Shown here piece after piece: positions 8,817 to 20,000 of a stretch of DNA of 23,293 nucleotides. How positions within the stretch are numbered: the stretch's first letter is position 1; each line of letters starts with the position of its first letter. The DNA comes from Folioceros fuciformis. Lineage: Eukaryota; Anthocerotophyta; Anthocerotopsida; Anthocerotales. The notes under the pieces are model-generated. The model was not told where the DNA came from, did no database searches, and saw nothing but the letters and a program-made list of their open reading frames with translations. Where the stretch lies: assembly GCA_049999805.1 (NCBI GenBank), contig JBNGIO010005950.1, forward strand, positions 1 through 23,293, given 5' to 3'. The translations under genes were made by a program, and so were the position numbers.

Positions 8817-11129
8817 ATGGCAGCCGCAGTAAAAGCTGCTGTTGTTGAGGGGTCCACGGCCGGAGTAGACAAGGCTTGCTCAGCTGCTGCTGCTGCTTCT
8901 GCTGTGCGTTACTTGCATTTGAGACGACTTCACTTCCTGTCGGAGTCACCTGCTGCGCGTCCAAGCGAAGCTCCGGCAGCTCGGGTGACCGGAGCCTGCC
9001 AACAGCTGTGTGAAAATGGGCGATTTAGAGATTCAAAGGCGATCGATGGGCACCCTCCAGCGGCCCGGAATTGGGGTCGCGGGCTCTGCCACACTTCTGG
9101 TTTGTATCGATTCCAGGCGGGAGAGAAGCGTCTCTCGATTCCTGTTGAAAGACCGGGGCTGCGGGATTTCATGAGACAGGGAGCCTTGGCATCTCCGGAT
9201 TCTGCTATCAGAGATTGCAAGTACGTTTGGCTGGATGTGAAGGAAGTCGATTGAAGAGTGCTTTCTGCTTGAAGGAGTGTAACAGATCTGCGATGCTGGG
9301 ATTTCAGGAGGACCCAGGTGCCTTACCTGGATGAAGAGTTCGAATTTGAGCCCAAGCATCGCGGGCGGATGTATGTGGAAACGTATGGGTGCCAGATGAA
9401 TGTCAACGACATGGAGGTGGTGTTGGCGATCATGAAGGACGCAGGATTCTCTGAAGTAGTGAGTAAACCGGAGGAAGCTGACATTATTTTCATCAACACA
9501 TGCGCGATTAGGGAGAATGCGGAGCACAAAGTCTGGCATCGGCTTGGCTATTTCAAGCATCTCAAGACCAGGTGGAATCGTAACATCGTGATGTCGGGAG
9601 GGCGGCCAGCTTCACCTCCGAAAGTGGCAGTACTAGGGTGCATGGCAGAAAGGCTCAAGGAGAAGCTGATTGAAAGTGATAAATTAGTAGATGTCGTGTG
9701 TGGCCCTGATGCGTACAGGGACCTTCCCAGATTGTTGGCCCAGGTAGATGAGGGTCACAGGGGGGTCAATACGCTGTTATCCTTGGAGGAGACTTATGCA
9801 GATGTTTCTCCAGTAAGGATTTCCAAGTCACCTGTTTCAGCTTTTGTGTCTATAATGAGGGGTTGCAACAACATGTGCTCTTATTGCATTGTTCCCTTCA
9901 CTAGAGGGAGAGAAAGGTCGAGGCCAGTGGATTCCATAGTTAGGGAGGTTGGGGAGCTTTGGGAGCAGGGAGTGAAGGAGGTGATACTGCTGGGCCAGAA
10001 TGTGAACAGTTACAACGACACCTCTGGTAACTCTGTTAAGGATTGGCCCCCAGGACTTGTTACCAGTACAGGCTGTCAGGAGAGAAATATTGGAGACGGT
10101 GTGAATCCCAGTATTGCAGGCAACCCTTCAAAGAAAGGGGAGGTGACCCTGAGTGCTGGCTTTTCTAGCATCTGTAAAATCAAGGATGGGGGATTAAGGT
10201 TTGTAAACCTGTTGGACTGCTTGTCAAATGTGTACCCTCAGATGAGATTTCGATTCACCTCCCCACATCCTAAGGACTTTCCAGACGAGTTGCTGTTCCT
10301 GATGGCAGAGCGCCCCAACATCTGTAACTCGATACATTTACCTGCACAAAGTGGAAGCTCAACAGTGCTGGAAAGAATGCGCAGAGGGTACACGAGGGAA
10401 GCATACCTTGCCCTTGTAAACCGAGTGCGTGATATCGTACCAGATGTGAGCATCAGCAGCGACTTCATCACAGGTCCTTTCTCCTGTCCCTCTTTACACA
10501 AGAAGCGGTTGACACTGCCTTCGTGTGCTGAATTTCAGTTGGTTCGATTTGCAGGATTTTGTGGAGAAACCGAAGAGGAACATAGGGACACACTCAGCTT
10601 AGTCGAAGCTGTCAGCTATGATATGGCCTACATGTTTGCCTACAGTATGAGGGACAAGACTCATGCGCATCGAAACTACTGTGATGACGTGGAGTCCAAT
10701 GTGAAGCAACGACGACTTGCAGAGCTCATCACAACCTTTCGAGCAAGTAGCAAGGACAGATATGCATCACTAGTGGGGTCTACACAACTTGTTCTGGTTG
10801 AAGGACCTAACAAGCGAAATCCAAGGGGGGAGCTCATTGGCCGCAGTGACATGGGGCACAAGGTGGTCTTTCCGAATGTGCCCATATCAGTGCAAGGTAT
10901 GCTGCCACTGTATAGTAGTGTTGTGGATTTTGCCTGAGGAGGCTCCAAGGATGCTGTCTGACCCTTCTGTTGTTCAGATTATTCTGGGCATGCACGCAAT
11001 GCTTCAGGCAAGGCTGGAGATTATGTCGATGTGAGGATCCTGGACACCGGCTTGGCCTCTTTGAAGGGAGAGGCTGTCCTTTTGAAACATGGACTATCAG
11101 TATGTACGCCAGCTCGCCTTTCGATCTAG
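8817..11129 (+). CDS. CDK5RAP1: CDK5RAP1/MiaB-like tRNA methylthiotransferase, 4 exons
   Basis: A radical-SAM enzyme family that adds the methylthio group to isopentenyl-adenosine 37 of tRNAs (i6A to ms2i6A). Exons: 8817-9220, 9308-10473, 10555-10896, 11008-11129, joining in phase to 677 aa. The N-terminal UPF0004 domain has its three cluster cysteines: YGCQMN (Cys163), NTCAIRE (Cys200) and LGCMAER (Cys246). The radical-SAM motif is GCNNMCSYC (Cys321, 325, 328), followed by GQNVNSY and the family block [16 protein letters not shown] rebuilt across intron 2. A C-terminal TRAM-like region ([12 protein letters not shown], then GDYVDVRI) spans intron 3. The 150-residue N-terminal extension is Ala/Arg rich and could target an organelle. 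A loop of about 60 residues between the GQNVNSY block and GLRFVNLL is unusually long. The ATG at 8817 is the first in frame. The last exon might extend further if GTATGT at 11100 is a donor. Confidence 0.92.
10474..10554 (+). other. 81-nt stop-free intron in the methylthiotransferase gene
   Basis: GT at 10474 and AG at 10553-10554 bound a segment divisible by three with no in-frame stop. Its removal restores the near-invariant FITG-FCGET junction of CDK5RAP1 proteins, which shows it is an intron. Retention would add 27 residues between Gly and Gly-Phe-Cys. Confidence 0.85.
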
Positions 11130-11539
11130 TGTAATGTAACAGCACACGTACATCTATCTGCCCAACAAGCATGCGCATATGTGCACAGCGCACAGGTTTG
11201 CAGCTTGCTAATTTCATGCATTGTCGAACGCGTTGCTTGAGAAGGCCTTTAGTGCCAAGTCATTAGCTGATGGATGTAGGTTTAGCTGAGGGCACGAAAG
11301 GATTGGAAATTCGTTACCGAATGTAACACAACTGTTCTTTTGATGGGTAGTAACAGAATGAAAAATGTAACAGTTGGAATATTCCAGCTGAAGATGTTCC
11401 CGCCAATGTTGCGGTACTACAATGTCGGACAAAAATTCGGTGTCATCATCTATCGAAGTACCTCCCAATCGAAATGGCTCTACTCAGTATGGTGTAGACA
11501 AACGCTATGTACAGTTCTGCAGTGTATGGCCGAAGACGC
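11130..11539. other. Convergent 3' spacer, methylthiotransferase / LSF2-like gene
   Basis: 410 bp between the opposing stop codons. No conserved coding or structural-RNA signal was recognised. It likely holds the two 3' untranslated regions. Confidence 0.5.
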
Positions 11540-12684
11540 TTAGTGAAACGAGCAAGCGCGGACTCTGTCTTGAATCAATTGTCTCTCCCAATCAGCAACG
11601 TCGGTAAACGCGAAATCGGGGAGATGTTCGAAAGGAGCCTTCCACGGATCATTCTTGGCCAAGTCGTAAGTAGCTCCCCGAATGGCTTCCTTCTTGGGAC
11701 CACACGGCCGCTTCGAGGTCACCATATTGTACGCGGATTCCAGCTGCGCAGGGAACGGATAACAGTACGTCAGACAGAATGCAACCAGTGGCGGGGCAAC
11801 GATGACACGACAGCGTGGGTCCGTGAAACTTACGTCCATGTCTTTGAACCAGAAGAGATAGGCGATGACAACAGCAGGTGCCCTGCCGAGACCAGCTGTG
11901 CAATGCACGTAGACGTTTCGACCTTCAGCGAGCGCCCATTCCAGAGCAGACACAGCCTTGGGCAACTCCTGGCGCAAGGAGTTGGGATCGAAATCTCTGG
12001 CCTGGAGGGGCACAAACCGAAAGTGGTCGGAGTTGAGAAGGGTTTAGGGCGCAAGAAGGAGGGCAAGTGACGGTAGGAGGGGCAGTCTCTAACCGGCTTC
12101 CGCATGTGGAGAATTCCATGATCCTGGCACCTCCGCACGATGGAATTGATGTCGATGCCCCAATACTGGATGTCCTTGTCCTGTTGCAGATTCAATACAG
12201 CCCCCACGTTGTGTTCCAGACGGAGACGGTCAATGTCGGCCGGGCTCTGGGGCTGCGACCCCACAATGATATTGGGGGTAATGAGGGTGAAGTACATGCC
12301 TGATTGCACCACAGCGAAAAAAAAATCAGTCATCAAGAAAATATCGCCTCCCGCCCACCACATGGCAAGGCCAGGCTAGGCAAAAACCGAAAACCAAGTG
12401 CCGCAGCCGCAGGCAGGGGGGAAGCTCTCACCCAATTCGTGATGGTACTCATAGGGATTTCTCATCTGCCGTTGCATAGCCCTGTTGTAATCCTCCGTTT
12501 TCCTCACCAGCTGCTGCTGGTCCGCCATGACGGCCGACACGCGCAGCCGCCGTCCTTCCCGTGAATTCCGAAAAGAAATCCTGGCTGCATGCTTCCCACT
12601 AGAGCAGGCCCCGAAGCTGTCAGCAATCCGAGTATCCAAGTGCAGTGCGCGCGAGGCGCCAACTGTTGCAGCTGTTGACGACAT
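11540..12684 (-). CDS. LSF2: LSF2-like plastid phosphoglucan phosphatase, 4 exons
   Basis: LIKE SEX FOUR 2 is a dual-specificity-type phosphatase that removes phosphate from starch glucans (mainly at C3 in Arabidopsis) in the chloroplast. Exons: 12684-12432, 12299-12094, 12001-11834, 11743-11540, joining in phase to 276 aa. Residues 1 to about 52 are rich in Ser, Ala and Arg and lack acidic clusters, as in a chloroplast transit peptide. The mature part has the family landmarks NPYEYHHELG, IIVGSQPQSPADID, NLQQDKDIQYWGID, the active-site loop HCTAGLGRAP (Cys187, Arg193) and the C-terminal TSKRPCGPKKEAIRGATYDL and WERQLIQDRVRA. No carbohydrate-binding module is present, which separates LSF2 from SEX4 and LSF1. 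The catalytic residues are intact, so an active enzyme is expected. Confidence 0.94.
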
Positions 12685-14309
12685 GACGAACTATCGATAA
12701 CTCCCGCTGCCTCTAGCACCCACTTCGTTTGAAACACAAGCGCACCCAACTCTTAAATCAGCCTGCGCCTGTGATGGCGGCAAAGGACGGAGAGGTTCAG
12801 AAAAGCTGGAGGCGAGGAGGGAAAAGAAGAAACGCTGTCGGATGACAAGTGGGAAGCCAAAGCCCTCGACATAACATATAAAGACCAGGGGCGTGGCTAC
12901 CGACCCTTACCGAGCTTGTTGGACCTGTGAGAGAGGCGGGGAGGAGTCACCGCGTGTGGTAGACAGCGCCGAGGCCTCGTCCTCGGTGGAACGGAGGCAA
13001 AGACCGCTGAGCTGTCCGCGCCTCTGCCACGACCGCGCCCTATATGTAAATACCTTAAGTAATACCTGCTATTTTAATTTGTAAATTGTCGTGGCGGAAA
13101 ACCTCCTTCGCAGCTAGTGGTCCACAGCCGCTCTCGTCTGCGCTGTCCTCGTCAGAATATTCGGCTAATAACCTGGACTTGCGTCCGCTTCACGGATGCT
13201 CCTCCATAACGATCCGCTGCCTGCTTTCTCCTTCCCATTGGCTGCCACAGCATTAGCCGACCACGTCCGGACTCACATGTGTACATACCGTCCCTTTCGA
13301 GCCCACTCCAGGTTTCCCTCCTCGGCCACCACAAGTTACTTGGGAAGATACATACGGCTTTGACAGTGTTGGCTGGGCTAGCCATCTCCCCATTGGTGAC
13401 CTCATCTCGTACAACTGCATCACAGAACCGACAGAATTGTTGCTTCGGGAAGCATATGCGTTATAAGCCCGTTAACTATCTGAACAATCTGACGGTGGGG
13501 CTGTGAGGAATGTCCGATCTGGTCCACACTAGTCTCCTGAGTCCCGAAGTCAAGACGCGGCTCCTCTCAAACCTCACGGAAGATGTTAGCCTGTCCATCT
13601 TCCTAGAAGCTAGGGTTTCGAGTGACGAGCAACGCGGCATGAACATCGTTGTCAGCAATCGGGAATTGCACACTGACCAGCATCCAAGCTTGCTTGCAGC
13701 CACAGCAATAACGTGAGAAGGCGTGCATCAGATTCCAACCGTCTTGCATGTATGAGCAAACTTCCCACATCCACAAGAAGCGCGGCCAAATTTCAAGAGA
13801 CTGAGAAGGGTCTCCGACTCTCAGGACTACGGGCGCGACCAGGCGAGGGCAACACCGCGTTTCCAAGATTTGGCTGCGTAACTGCTTGAAGGATGAATCT
13901 GCGGCCATTCAAGCAAATGCTTTCTTTCCGTTTCGGAACACCGATGAGCAGAGCCTACTCTTCCGCTGAATAATCAGAGAGCAAGGAGGCTGCCATGATC
14001 CTGTTCCTTGCCCTGCCCGAGCTAGGCAAGCGCACAGTGGAGGAGCCGGCTGAGATGGATGCCGGTTATTGCTCATCCCGAATCTGGAGATGGAAACAAC
14101 AAAGCCGTACCCCGTTTGCAGCGCGTGTGAATGCGTGCCACATTAGTTTCAGGAGACTAGGAGCTCTGCACCACGCCACTTGCTATTCGCCGCGGTGGCA
14201 GGCTTCGTTTATAAATTTCGCTGGTTAGGTCACATTCATCTGAGGCTTTTCTTCACTGAAACTTGGTTGGGTGAAGCTTTTCTCTGTTGCCGCTGCCAGT
14301 CCAGTGTCC
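12685..14309. promoter_or_regulatory. 1.6-kb divergent spacer, LSF2-like / RETICULATA-like genes
   Basis: The longest gene-free stretch between two assigned genes. It should contain both promoters and perhaps non-coding leader exons. The open frames of up to about 100 codons near 13500-13900 overlap on opposite strands and match no family I recognise. A TATA-like element at 14210 suits the plus-strand gene. No repeats or RNA genes were seen. Confidence 0.45.
14210..14217 (+). promoter_or_regulatory. TATA-like element for the RETICULATA-like gene
   Basis: TATAAATT lies 100 bp upstream of the ATG at 14310, which would place transcription start about 65-70 bp before the ATG. It is a short motif, so the assignment rests on position. 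Confidence 0.45.
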
Positions 14310-16624
14310 ATGGCCGCACTCGGGTTGCCGCCCTCCTTGCAGCTGGTTGCGGGCAGCAGCAGCGGCCGTAGTGTGGGAAGCACCAGTAGTAGCAGCAGCA
14401 CCAGCAGCATCACCTCTTTCAGCAGTTCACGGCAAGTGCAATTTGACCTAATCATCGGCAAACCCTGCTTCGATCCATGCACTTTGCACGCTCGCAATCA
14501 GCCGGGGCAACCATGGTGTTCTCTGCCCCCGAATCCGGATTCGGGGGGCAAAGATTTTGGGGGCTGGATATTGTCGCACACCCCCCGACTGCCCTTGTTC
14601 TTCAGGCACGCTGTTCCGGGATCCAAGAGCGGAGCCGATAAGCTTGTGGCAGAACAACGGGAGGAGGAGCCGGAGCCGTTTCTGGGCGATACTGGGAATG
14701 GTCGAGGTAACTTCAGGGACAGCAACTTCGGGAACGGGGGCAATGATGGCGGTGGCGGCGGACCAGAAGGGGGAGGCGAAGGAGAAGGACAAGATGAAGA
14801 AAAAGAATTCGGACCCTTACTCAGTGCCGACGAAGTACGCTCTCTAGCTCGAGGAGTACCATTGCCGGCGGACATGGCTAGGATAGCTGAAACCGTGGGC
14901 CTACGAAAGCTCATTCTTCTGCGCTATCTTGAGTTGCAGGTCTCGTCCTTAAACAACCGCCAATGCAACGTGCATTCTGAAAGCCTGCTCTGGGCTGCTC
15001 CTCCTTGCTGTGAAATGTTTGCTGCTGGATAAAGGGCGTTGTCAGACGTCATCTTTCCCAGGCCCACAGGTCTTCGTACGGACTCTGTCTAGTGTTTTCG
15101 TTTCTAACTGCTGCCTCTAGTGCATTGGGATACCTCCTCGATCATCTTCCCCATGCTCTTGCTGGGTCCTTCCTTGTAACGGCTGTTTCCACCTTTTGGC
15201 GCAGGAGAAGGGTTTGTTGGGGGCAGCCATTCGGGGGAGTGCCTTGTTCAGAAATAGAATGCTAGCTGATCCAGCCTTTCTCTTCAAACTCGCCACCGAG
15301 GTAATGCCATCTTTGCTTGCACTGGTTGGTTGGTTTTCTGGCTGTGAGGCCGCCTTTGTTCTCACCCACTGTTTGTCACCGCTCATGTTTCAGGTTGCCA
15401 TAGACTCAGCGTCTGTCACCTTTGCGGAGGTGCAGAAACGTGGCAAAGATTTCTGGGATGAGTTCGAACTCTTCCTGTCCGACCTATTTGTCGGTGTTGT
15501 CCTGGATATCGCTCTTGTTGGTTTGCTGGCACCTTTTGTGCAAATGAGAGCGGCCTCCACACGACGAGGCATAAGGGGTTCGATGTCCCGAGCTATCCAG
15601 GCGTTGCCAAGCAGGTCAGGCTTTAATAGTCTCTGCTTCCAGGACCACCAGTTCTCACAATGCGGGAGTTCTTGCTCATGTTAGTGTTCTGCTTGCTTCC
15701 CTTGTTTGCTCTCCTGACGCAGCATTCCTTGACCACGTCCGCAGTATTTTTGAGGCTCAGGGGCCTGGGCGCAAATTTACTATTCCCCAAAGAGGCATTG
15801 CGTTTGTATACAAGGTTGGCTTGACTGCTTTCATTGGCTCATTTGGAGCAGTTAACTCAGGGTTTTCTAGTGGGCTTTCACGTCCGGGTTTCAGCAGACC
15901 ACGCAGGCAGCAGTCCCAGTGCTTTGAAAGGCGGATGGAATATGCTCTAATCTCTGCCTGTTGTGTTCATCAGGCGGGCCAATATGGATTGATGGGATTC
16001 AGCTGTGGACTTATCGGACAAGGAGTGGCAAGCACTATGATGACTTTGAAACGGTAAGCTTTCCCACGGTTTATAGAGGTAGATTGTTTCTCTTTGGAGT
16101 ATGGAGGATAATAAGATCAAGCTCAAGTCAGTCGCAGGCTCAGTATTTCCTGCTCGGTTCTGAAAAACAAACTGGTCAGAGATCAGAAGTCGCAGTTCTC
16201 CCGACCGTTCTCTTGTCTGTCTCAAGCGGTCAACCTGGGGATTTTGAATGACTGCTTTCCTCACGAACTGCCCGTCCCGTCATTTCAGGAAGGTAAAGAA
16301 GTCTGAAGAAGAGATCGCGGTACCTGATATTTTTCAAAGTGCTCTCCTTTGGGGTAAGATGGTTTCTTCTGATGGATTCAACGTTTGTGATGGTCGCACT
16401 GCAGCTCCTAACGGAATTACATGGTTGCAGGGGGTTTCATGGCCTTCTCCTCGAACACCCGGTACCAGATATTAAATGGACTGGAACGGCTGGTCGAAAG
16501 CTCTGCAGCCGCACACAGGATACCTTCCCTATCGCTGGCCTTCACTGTCGGAATACGTTTCTTAAACAACATTTATGGCGGAATGCAGTTCGTTGATTGG
16601 GCGCGCTTGGCAGGAGTACAGTAG
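14310..16624 (+). CDS. RETICULATA-like (DUF3411) chloroplast membrane protein, 7 exons
   Basis: RETICULATA and its relatives are chloroplast-envelope proteins needed for normal leaf mesophyll development; their biochemical activity is unsettled. Exons: 14310-14939, 15205-15300, 15394-15614, 15745-15814, 15974-16053, 16289-16353, 16431-16624, joining in phase to 451 aa. The N-terminus (Ser runs, few acids) looks like a transit peptide. A Gly/Glu-rich linker follows. The DUF3411 domain then runs from LSADEVRSLARG (about 181) to the end, with RNRMLADPAFLFKLATE, TFAEVQKRGKDFWDEFELF, GLIGQGVAS, SSNTRYQILNGLERLVE and the terminal YGGMQFVDWARLAGVQ. At least two hydrophobic segments are membrane candidates: near LFVGVVLDIALVGLLAPF and GLMGFSCGLIGQG. 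The intron 3 acceptor was chosen at 15744 because it restores LPS-SIFEAQGPGRKF and the phase. It resembles the RE/RER1 branch more than RER4-type proteins. Confidence 0.92.
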
Positions 16625-16731
16625 AGAAGAGCAGTTGTGTGATCTTACTTTTAATCGACCCTAGTTTTACCAGGAGATAGTATGTTGCCCATTATGCAGG
16701 TCAAACTGCGCAGCGAACGTGTGACGCTCTG

Positions 16732-16827
16732 CAGTTTCTTTTTGACGATGGATATGTTGAGTTCGTCGACAGCATTCCACAGTTTCTTTTAGCCATTGGA
16801 TATATTGAGTGCGTCGACAGCATGCTT
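16732..16827. repeat. Two imperfect 48-bp direct repeats
   Basis: Copies start with CAGTTTCTTTT at 16732 and 16780. Both continue with a GATAT-like core, TTGAGT, and CGTCGACAGCAT. Substitutions are scattered. Both copies carry the palindrome GTCGAC. Confidence 0.8.
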
Positions 16828-16862
16828 TTCTTGATATGGGGATCTCAGGCTGCTCCTTCGGA

Positions 16863-16989
16863 TGCCAACATCAAGTGCGTTGGCCGACAACCAAGTGTGT
16901 GGGGGCAACAATCAAAGTGTGGGGGTAACAATCAAATGTGCGGGCCAACAAGAATTGTGTAGCCTACCAAGAAGGGTGTAGCCTATCAT
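16863..16989. repeat. Degenerate tandem array, unit about 20 bp
   Basis: About six units follow the pattern (G/C)C(A/C/G)ACAA-C-AA(A/G)TGTG-GG, for example GGGCAACAATCAAAGTGTGG then GGGTAACAATCAAATGTGCG. The units grow less alike rightwards, where they read CCTACCAAGAAGGGTGTAG. It is non-coding and ends about 45 bp before the SNF2 stop codon. Confidence 0.75.
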
Positions 16990-17032
16990 CATGTCTGCAG
17001 ATATCCGGCCCGCAGTCTGGAGGCACGTTACC

Positions 17033-20000
17033 TTACTTCACCTTCACACTAGAGAATTGAGAAGCTTTTGTTTCCGCAGCAGTGAGTTCCAACGATAGCT
17101 CCTTCAGTTTCCTCACAATACTGAGGCCCTTATCTGGTAGCCTGTCGATGAGGGCCTGCAAGAAATTTTTGACTTTTAAAACAGGTTCTTAGCAAAATAC
17201 CCACTCAAAGAACAGAAACTTGTCAAGCAGCCAGACCTGATCCTCTAAGGTCCTGGCAAGACGCTTGATGTTGCCCTTGAGATGACCAACTTTATAAGCT
17301 GACTGACGAGCAGCCTCCTGCAATTCAAATTCTTTGGGATCAAGGCTGCGTAGAAACAACGTTGGAGTTAGGGCTCACTGTCATGGGAAGCGAATGTAGC
17401 CAGCTTCAAGTTCTGCAGGTGGTCAACGAACAGATCACTGAAAACAAACGTGAAGAGTCAAGCATGTCAATACGCCGTAGCAAGCGCCGCCCGCAAGCAG
17501 GGTCGAGATTCGCACACTTTCTTTTCAGGCCGAGGAGGTTGTTTTGGAGCTGGAGCCGTCTTGGTAAACAGACGATCATGGTGACTGACACCTGCCATCA
17601 TGGGTAGCTTGTGAAGAAATTGTATCTGCTGCTGGATTTGCTCCGTACTGCATGACGTTCAAAAATTCGTCTCATTACTGTACGTCAGGGCAGGCAACAT
17701 CCAGAATGCAAATAAGCATGCAAATCGCTCATGTCAAGGATGACGATTTAAAAGTGGAGGTCGTTACACGCAATACTGATTATCATGCTCTTCGTGCAGT
17801 TGCTGCTGGGTCAGAGAGATGTCAAACCCACAGCTTGGAACGGAGAAAATTTCGTGGAGGTCCTGCATGCCACGACAATGCTCACTACGAGTTCGACGTA
17901 AAAAGTCAAGTACAGTAAGCTATCGAAAACAGGAGATGAGGAGGCTCATCACCTACTTTCTGTGAAAAATATCGAAACGTTTCCTTCTTCTCCGTTGCAA
18001 CTTTCATGAGTCCTCCTTTGAACACCTGCAGGACAGATGAGGTACTTGTAATTTGAACTCATGCTTCCAAAACCACATGACAACAGAAGTGGATGTGAAG
18101 AAGAAACAACATGCTTCAATTGAACGAAGACAACCCCTTGCCTGCTTTTTGTACACTATCTCTTCGATAGTGCTGCAGGAGATTAGCCGGTACACAAGCA
18201 CATCCTTTGTCTGACCAATCCGATAAGCTCTATCAACACTTTGGTTGTCTACACTGCATGCCACATAAGCACTCAGGATAGTTTTACAACACCGGCCTAC
18301 AGCAGAGAACACAAAGTTGCGCTGTGACTGGAATGGACTTGCCTTGGATTCCAATTCGGGTCTACAATGATGACTCTATTTGCAGCAGTGAGAGTGAGTC
18401 CAAGACCTCCGACTTGTGACGTTAAAAGAAGAACTACTATGCTCGGATCCGACTGAAATTCCTGCAAATCAAACCATTCAATTTAACGATCAGGTTGACG
18501 GAGCTAAAACCTTATATACACTAATAGGACAAAAAAAGAGCAAGTCTCGTCCAAATCTAAGCAAACCACAATGTTTCAGGCATAATCCTTTTCCACAAGT
18601 GTCATGTCAGATCTAAGGAAGAGCCTGTGGGTGTAGATGCAATATTTTGCATCAAGGACCAGGAAAGGCGTGCAACATTTTGCTGCCGCCGTGCCACCAA
18701 CTTACTTGAACGTTCTGCTCTCTATCAGAAGCCTTCATTGTCCCATCTATGCGAAGAAAGCGATAGTGCTTCTGACTTATCTCTTCCTGCATGGTCGTAA
18801 TAGTTTTTAGATATTCAAACCGGCGAGCTGCAGGATTGACATTATCCCTGTACCCCGCGTATCCACAGGTAGCCAGGGAAAATGGCGCTAACCTGGATGA
18901 TGTCAAGCATCTTTCTCGTCTGGCTGAAAACAAGAGTCCGGTGTCCATGTCCAACTAAGTCTTCCTGCCATGAAGAAGCATTCATTTAGCGGTTGGCCAC
19001 AATTGAAGTCACACATCCAAAACCACGGCGTTCATCCAATCCAGGACAAGGATAGCGTCAGAAGTGTGTCAACAGCTAATCTAATGAAAAGAAGTATTCG
19101 AACATTAAAAAAAAGTGTTATACCAAAAGAGAAACGAGGAAATCAATCTTGCAAGAGGACACAATATGACTCCCTCTAGCTCCTTCGTCAAGATCAACAA
19201 GATCTGCCAAGGTCCCAGCCATCTCTTTTGCAGTTGCACGATCTTTACCACTCATCATGTCCTCCAAGCCCTCCGTGATATCATCAGTTGCTCGTTTACT
19301 CAGCAGGAGAGGATGATCACAAATCTTCTTTAAAACCTGCTCTAGTTACAGGGATCACTTAAGCCACATTACATACTTGTGCATAACCAGGCTGAGCCCA
19401 TCAGTGAGAAGAATGTTTGATCTCATCAGGTATCAGCATAACAAATAGATTTGACAAGGCCTGGACTTCCTTCGCCAAAAACCAGAATGTCGGAACAGTT
19501 AGTGGTGAATTCTCAAGACAAGACAGCAAGGTACCGTTATTGCTGCAAGCGCATTACTAGCTCCCTCCAAAGCTGACCGAACTGCCTCGCTCTTGAGAAA
19601 TGCTCTGTACAGTTGTTGCTGTTTTGCGCCAGTGGAGGAGTCAGACCCATTTCAGCATGGCAGACAAAAAGGGCTCGCCATGCAGGATGAAGTACCTGAA
19701 ACTTAGATAATCGAAGCCAAACAATGAGATCGTTCTTTAATGGCAGCTTCCTACTCGTTGCATCTGTATCAGGAAACACTTCACTTTTCATGCGCCTTAG
19801 GAAGAATGGCGCAATTTGTTTCCTGAGATTCTGCAACACAATTCTATCAGTGGATACGCCCCAACTTTGTTTCACTGAGACAGAGAACTCCGCAGAACAG
19901 CACTTGGAAACAACTCAAGTGCTGCCTTGAACCAGATTTTGGATATCGACCATGGACTGACCTCAGCTGCAGCAGTCCCAACTCTTTGCACCCGCTCTGA

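Larger units (their letters stand above)
16625..17032. other. Convergent 3' spacer with repeats, RETICULATA-like / SNF2 genes
   Basis: 408 bp between the opposing stop codons. It holds a 48-bp direct duplication (16732-16827) followed by a degenerate array of about 20 bp units (16863-16989), so about half of the spacer is repetitive. No coding signal was seen. Confidence 0.6.

Noticed and set aside
13510-13908. Opposing open frames of 68 and 101 codons in the LSF2/RETICULATA-like spacer
   Set aside because: They overlap each other on opposite strands, resemble no known family and show no splice-linked extension; kept only as spacer content.
15615-15722. Possible extra exon in the RETICULATA-like gene after a 28-nt intron
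   Set aside because: A 28-nt intron is implausibly short. The acceptor at 15744 gives the family sequence SIFEAQGPGRKF in the right phase without it.
17189-17236. Extension of SNF2 exon 18 through the stop-free start of intron 18
   Set aside because: Reading on would add [12 protein letters not shown] before a second phase-0 donor, but splicing at CAG|GTCTGG joins LEDQ directly to [10 protein letters not shown], which matches the family better.
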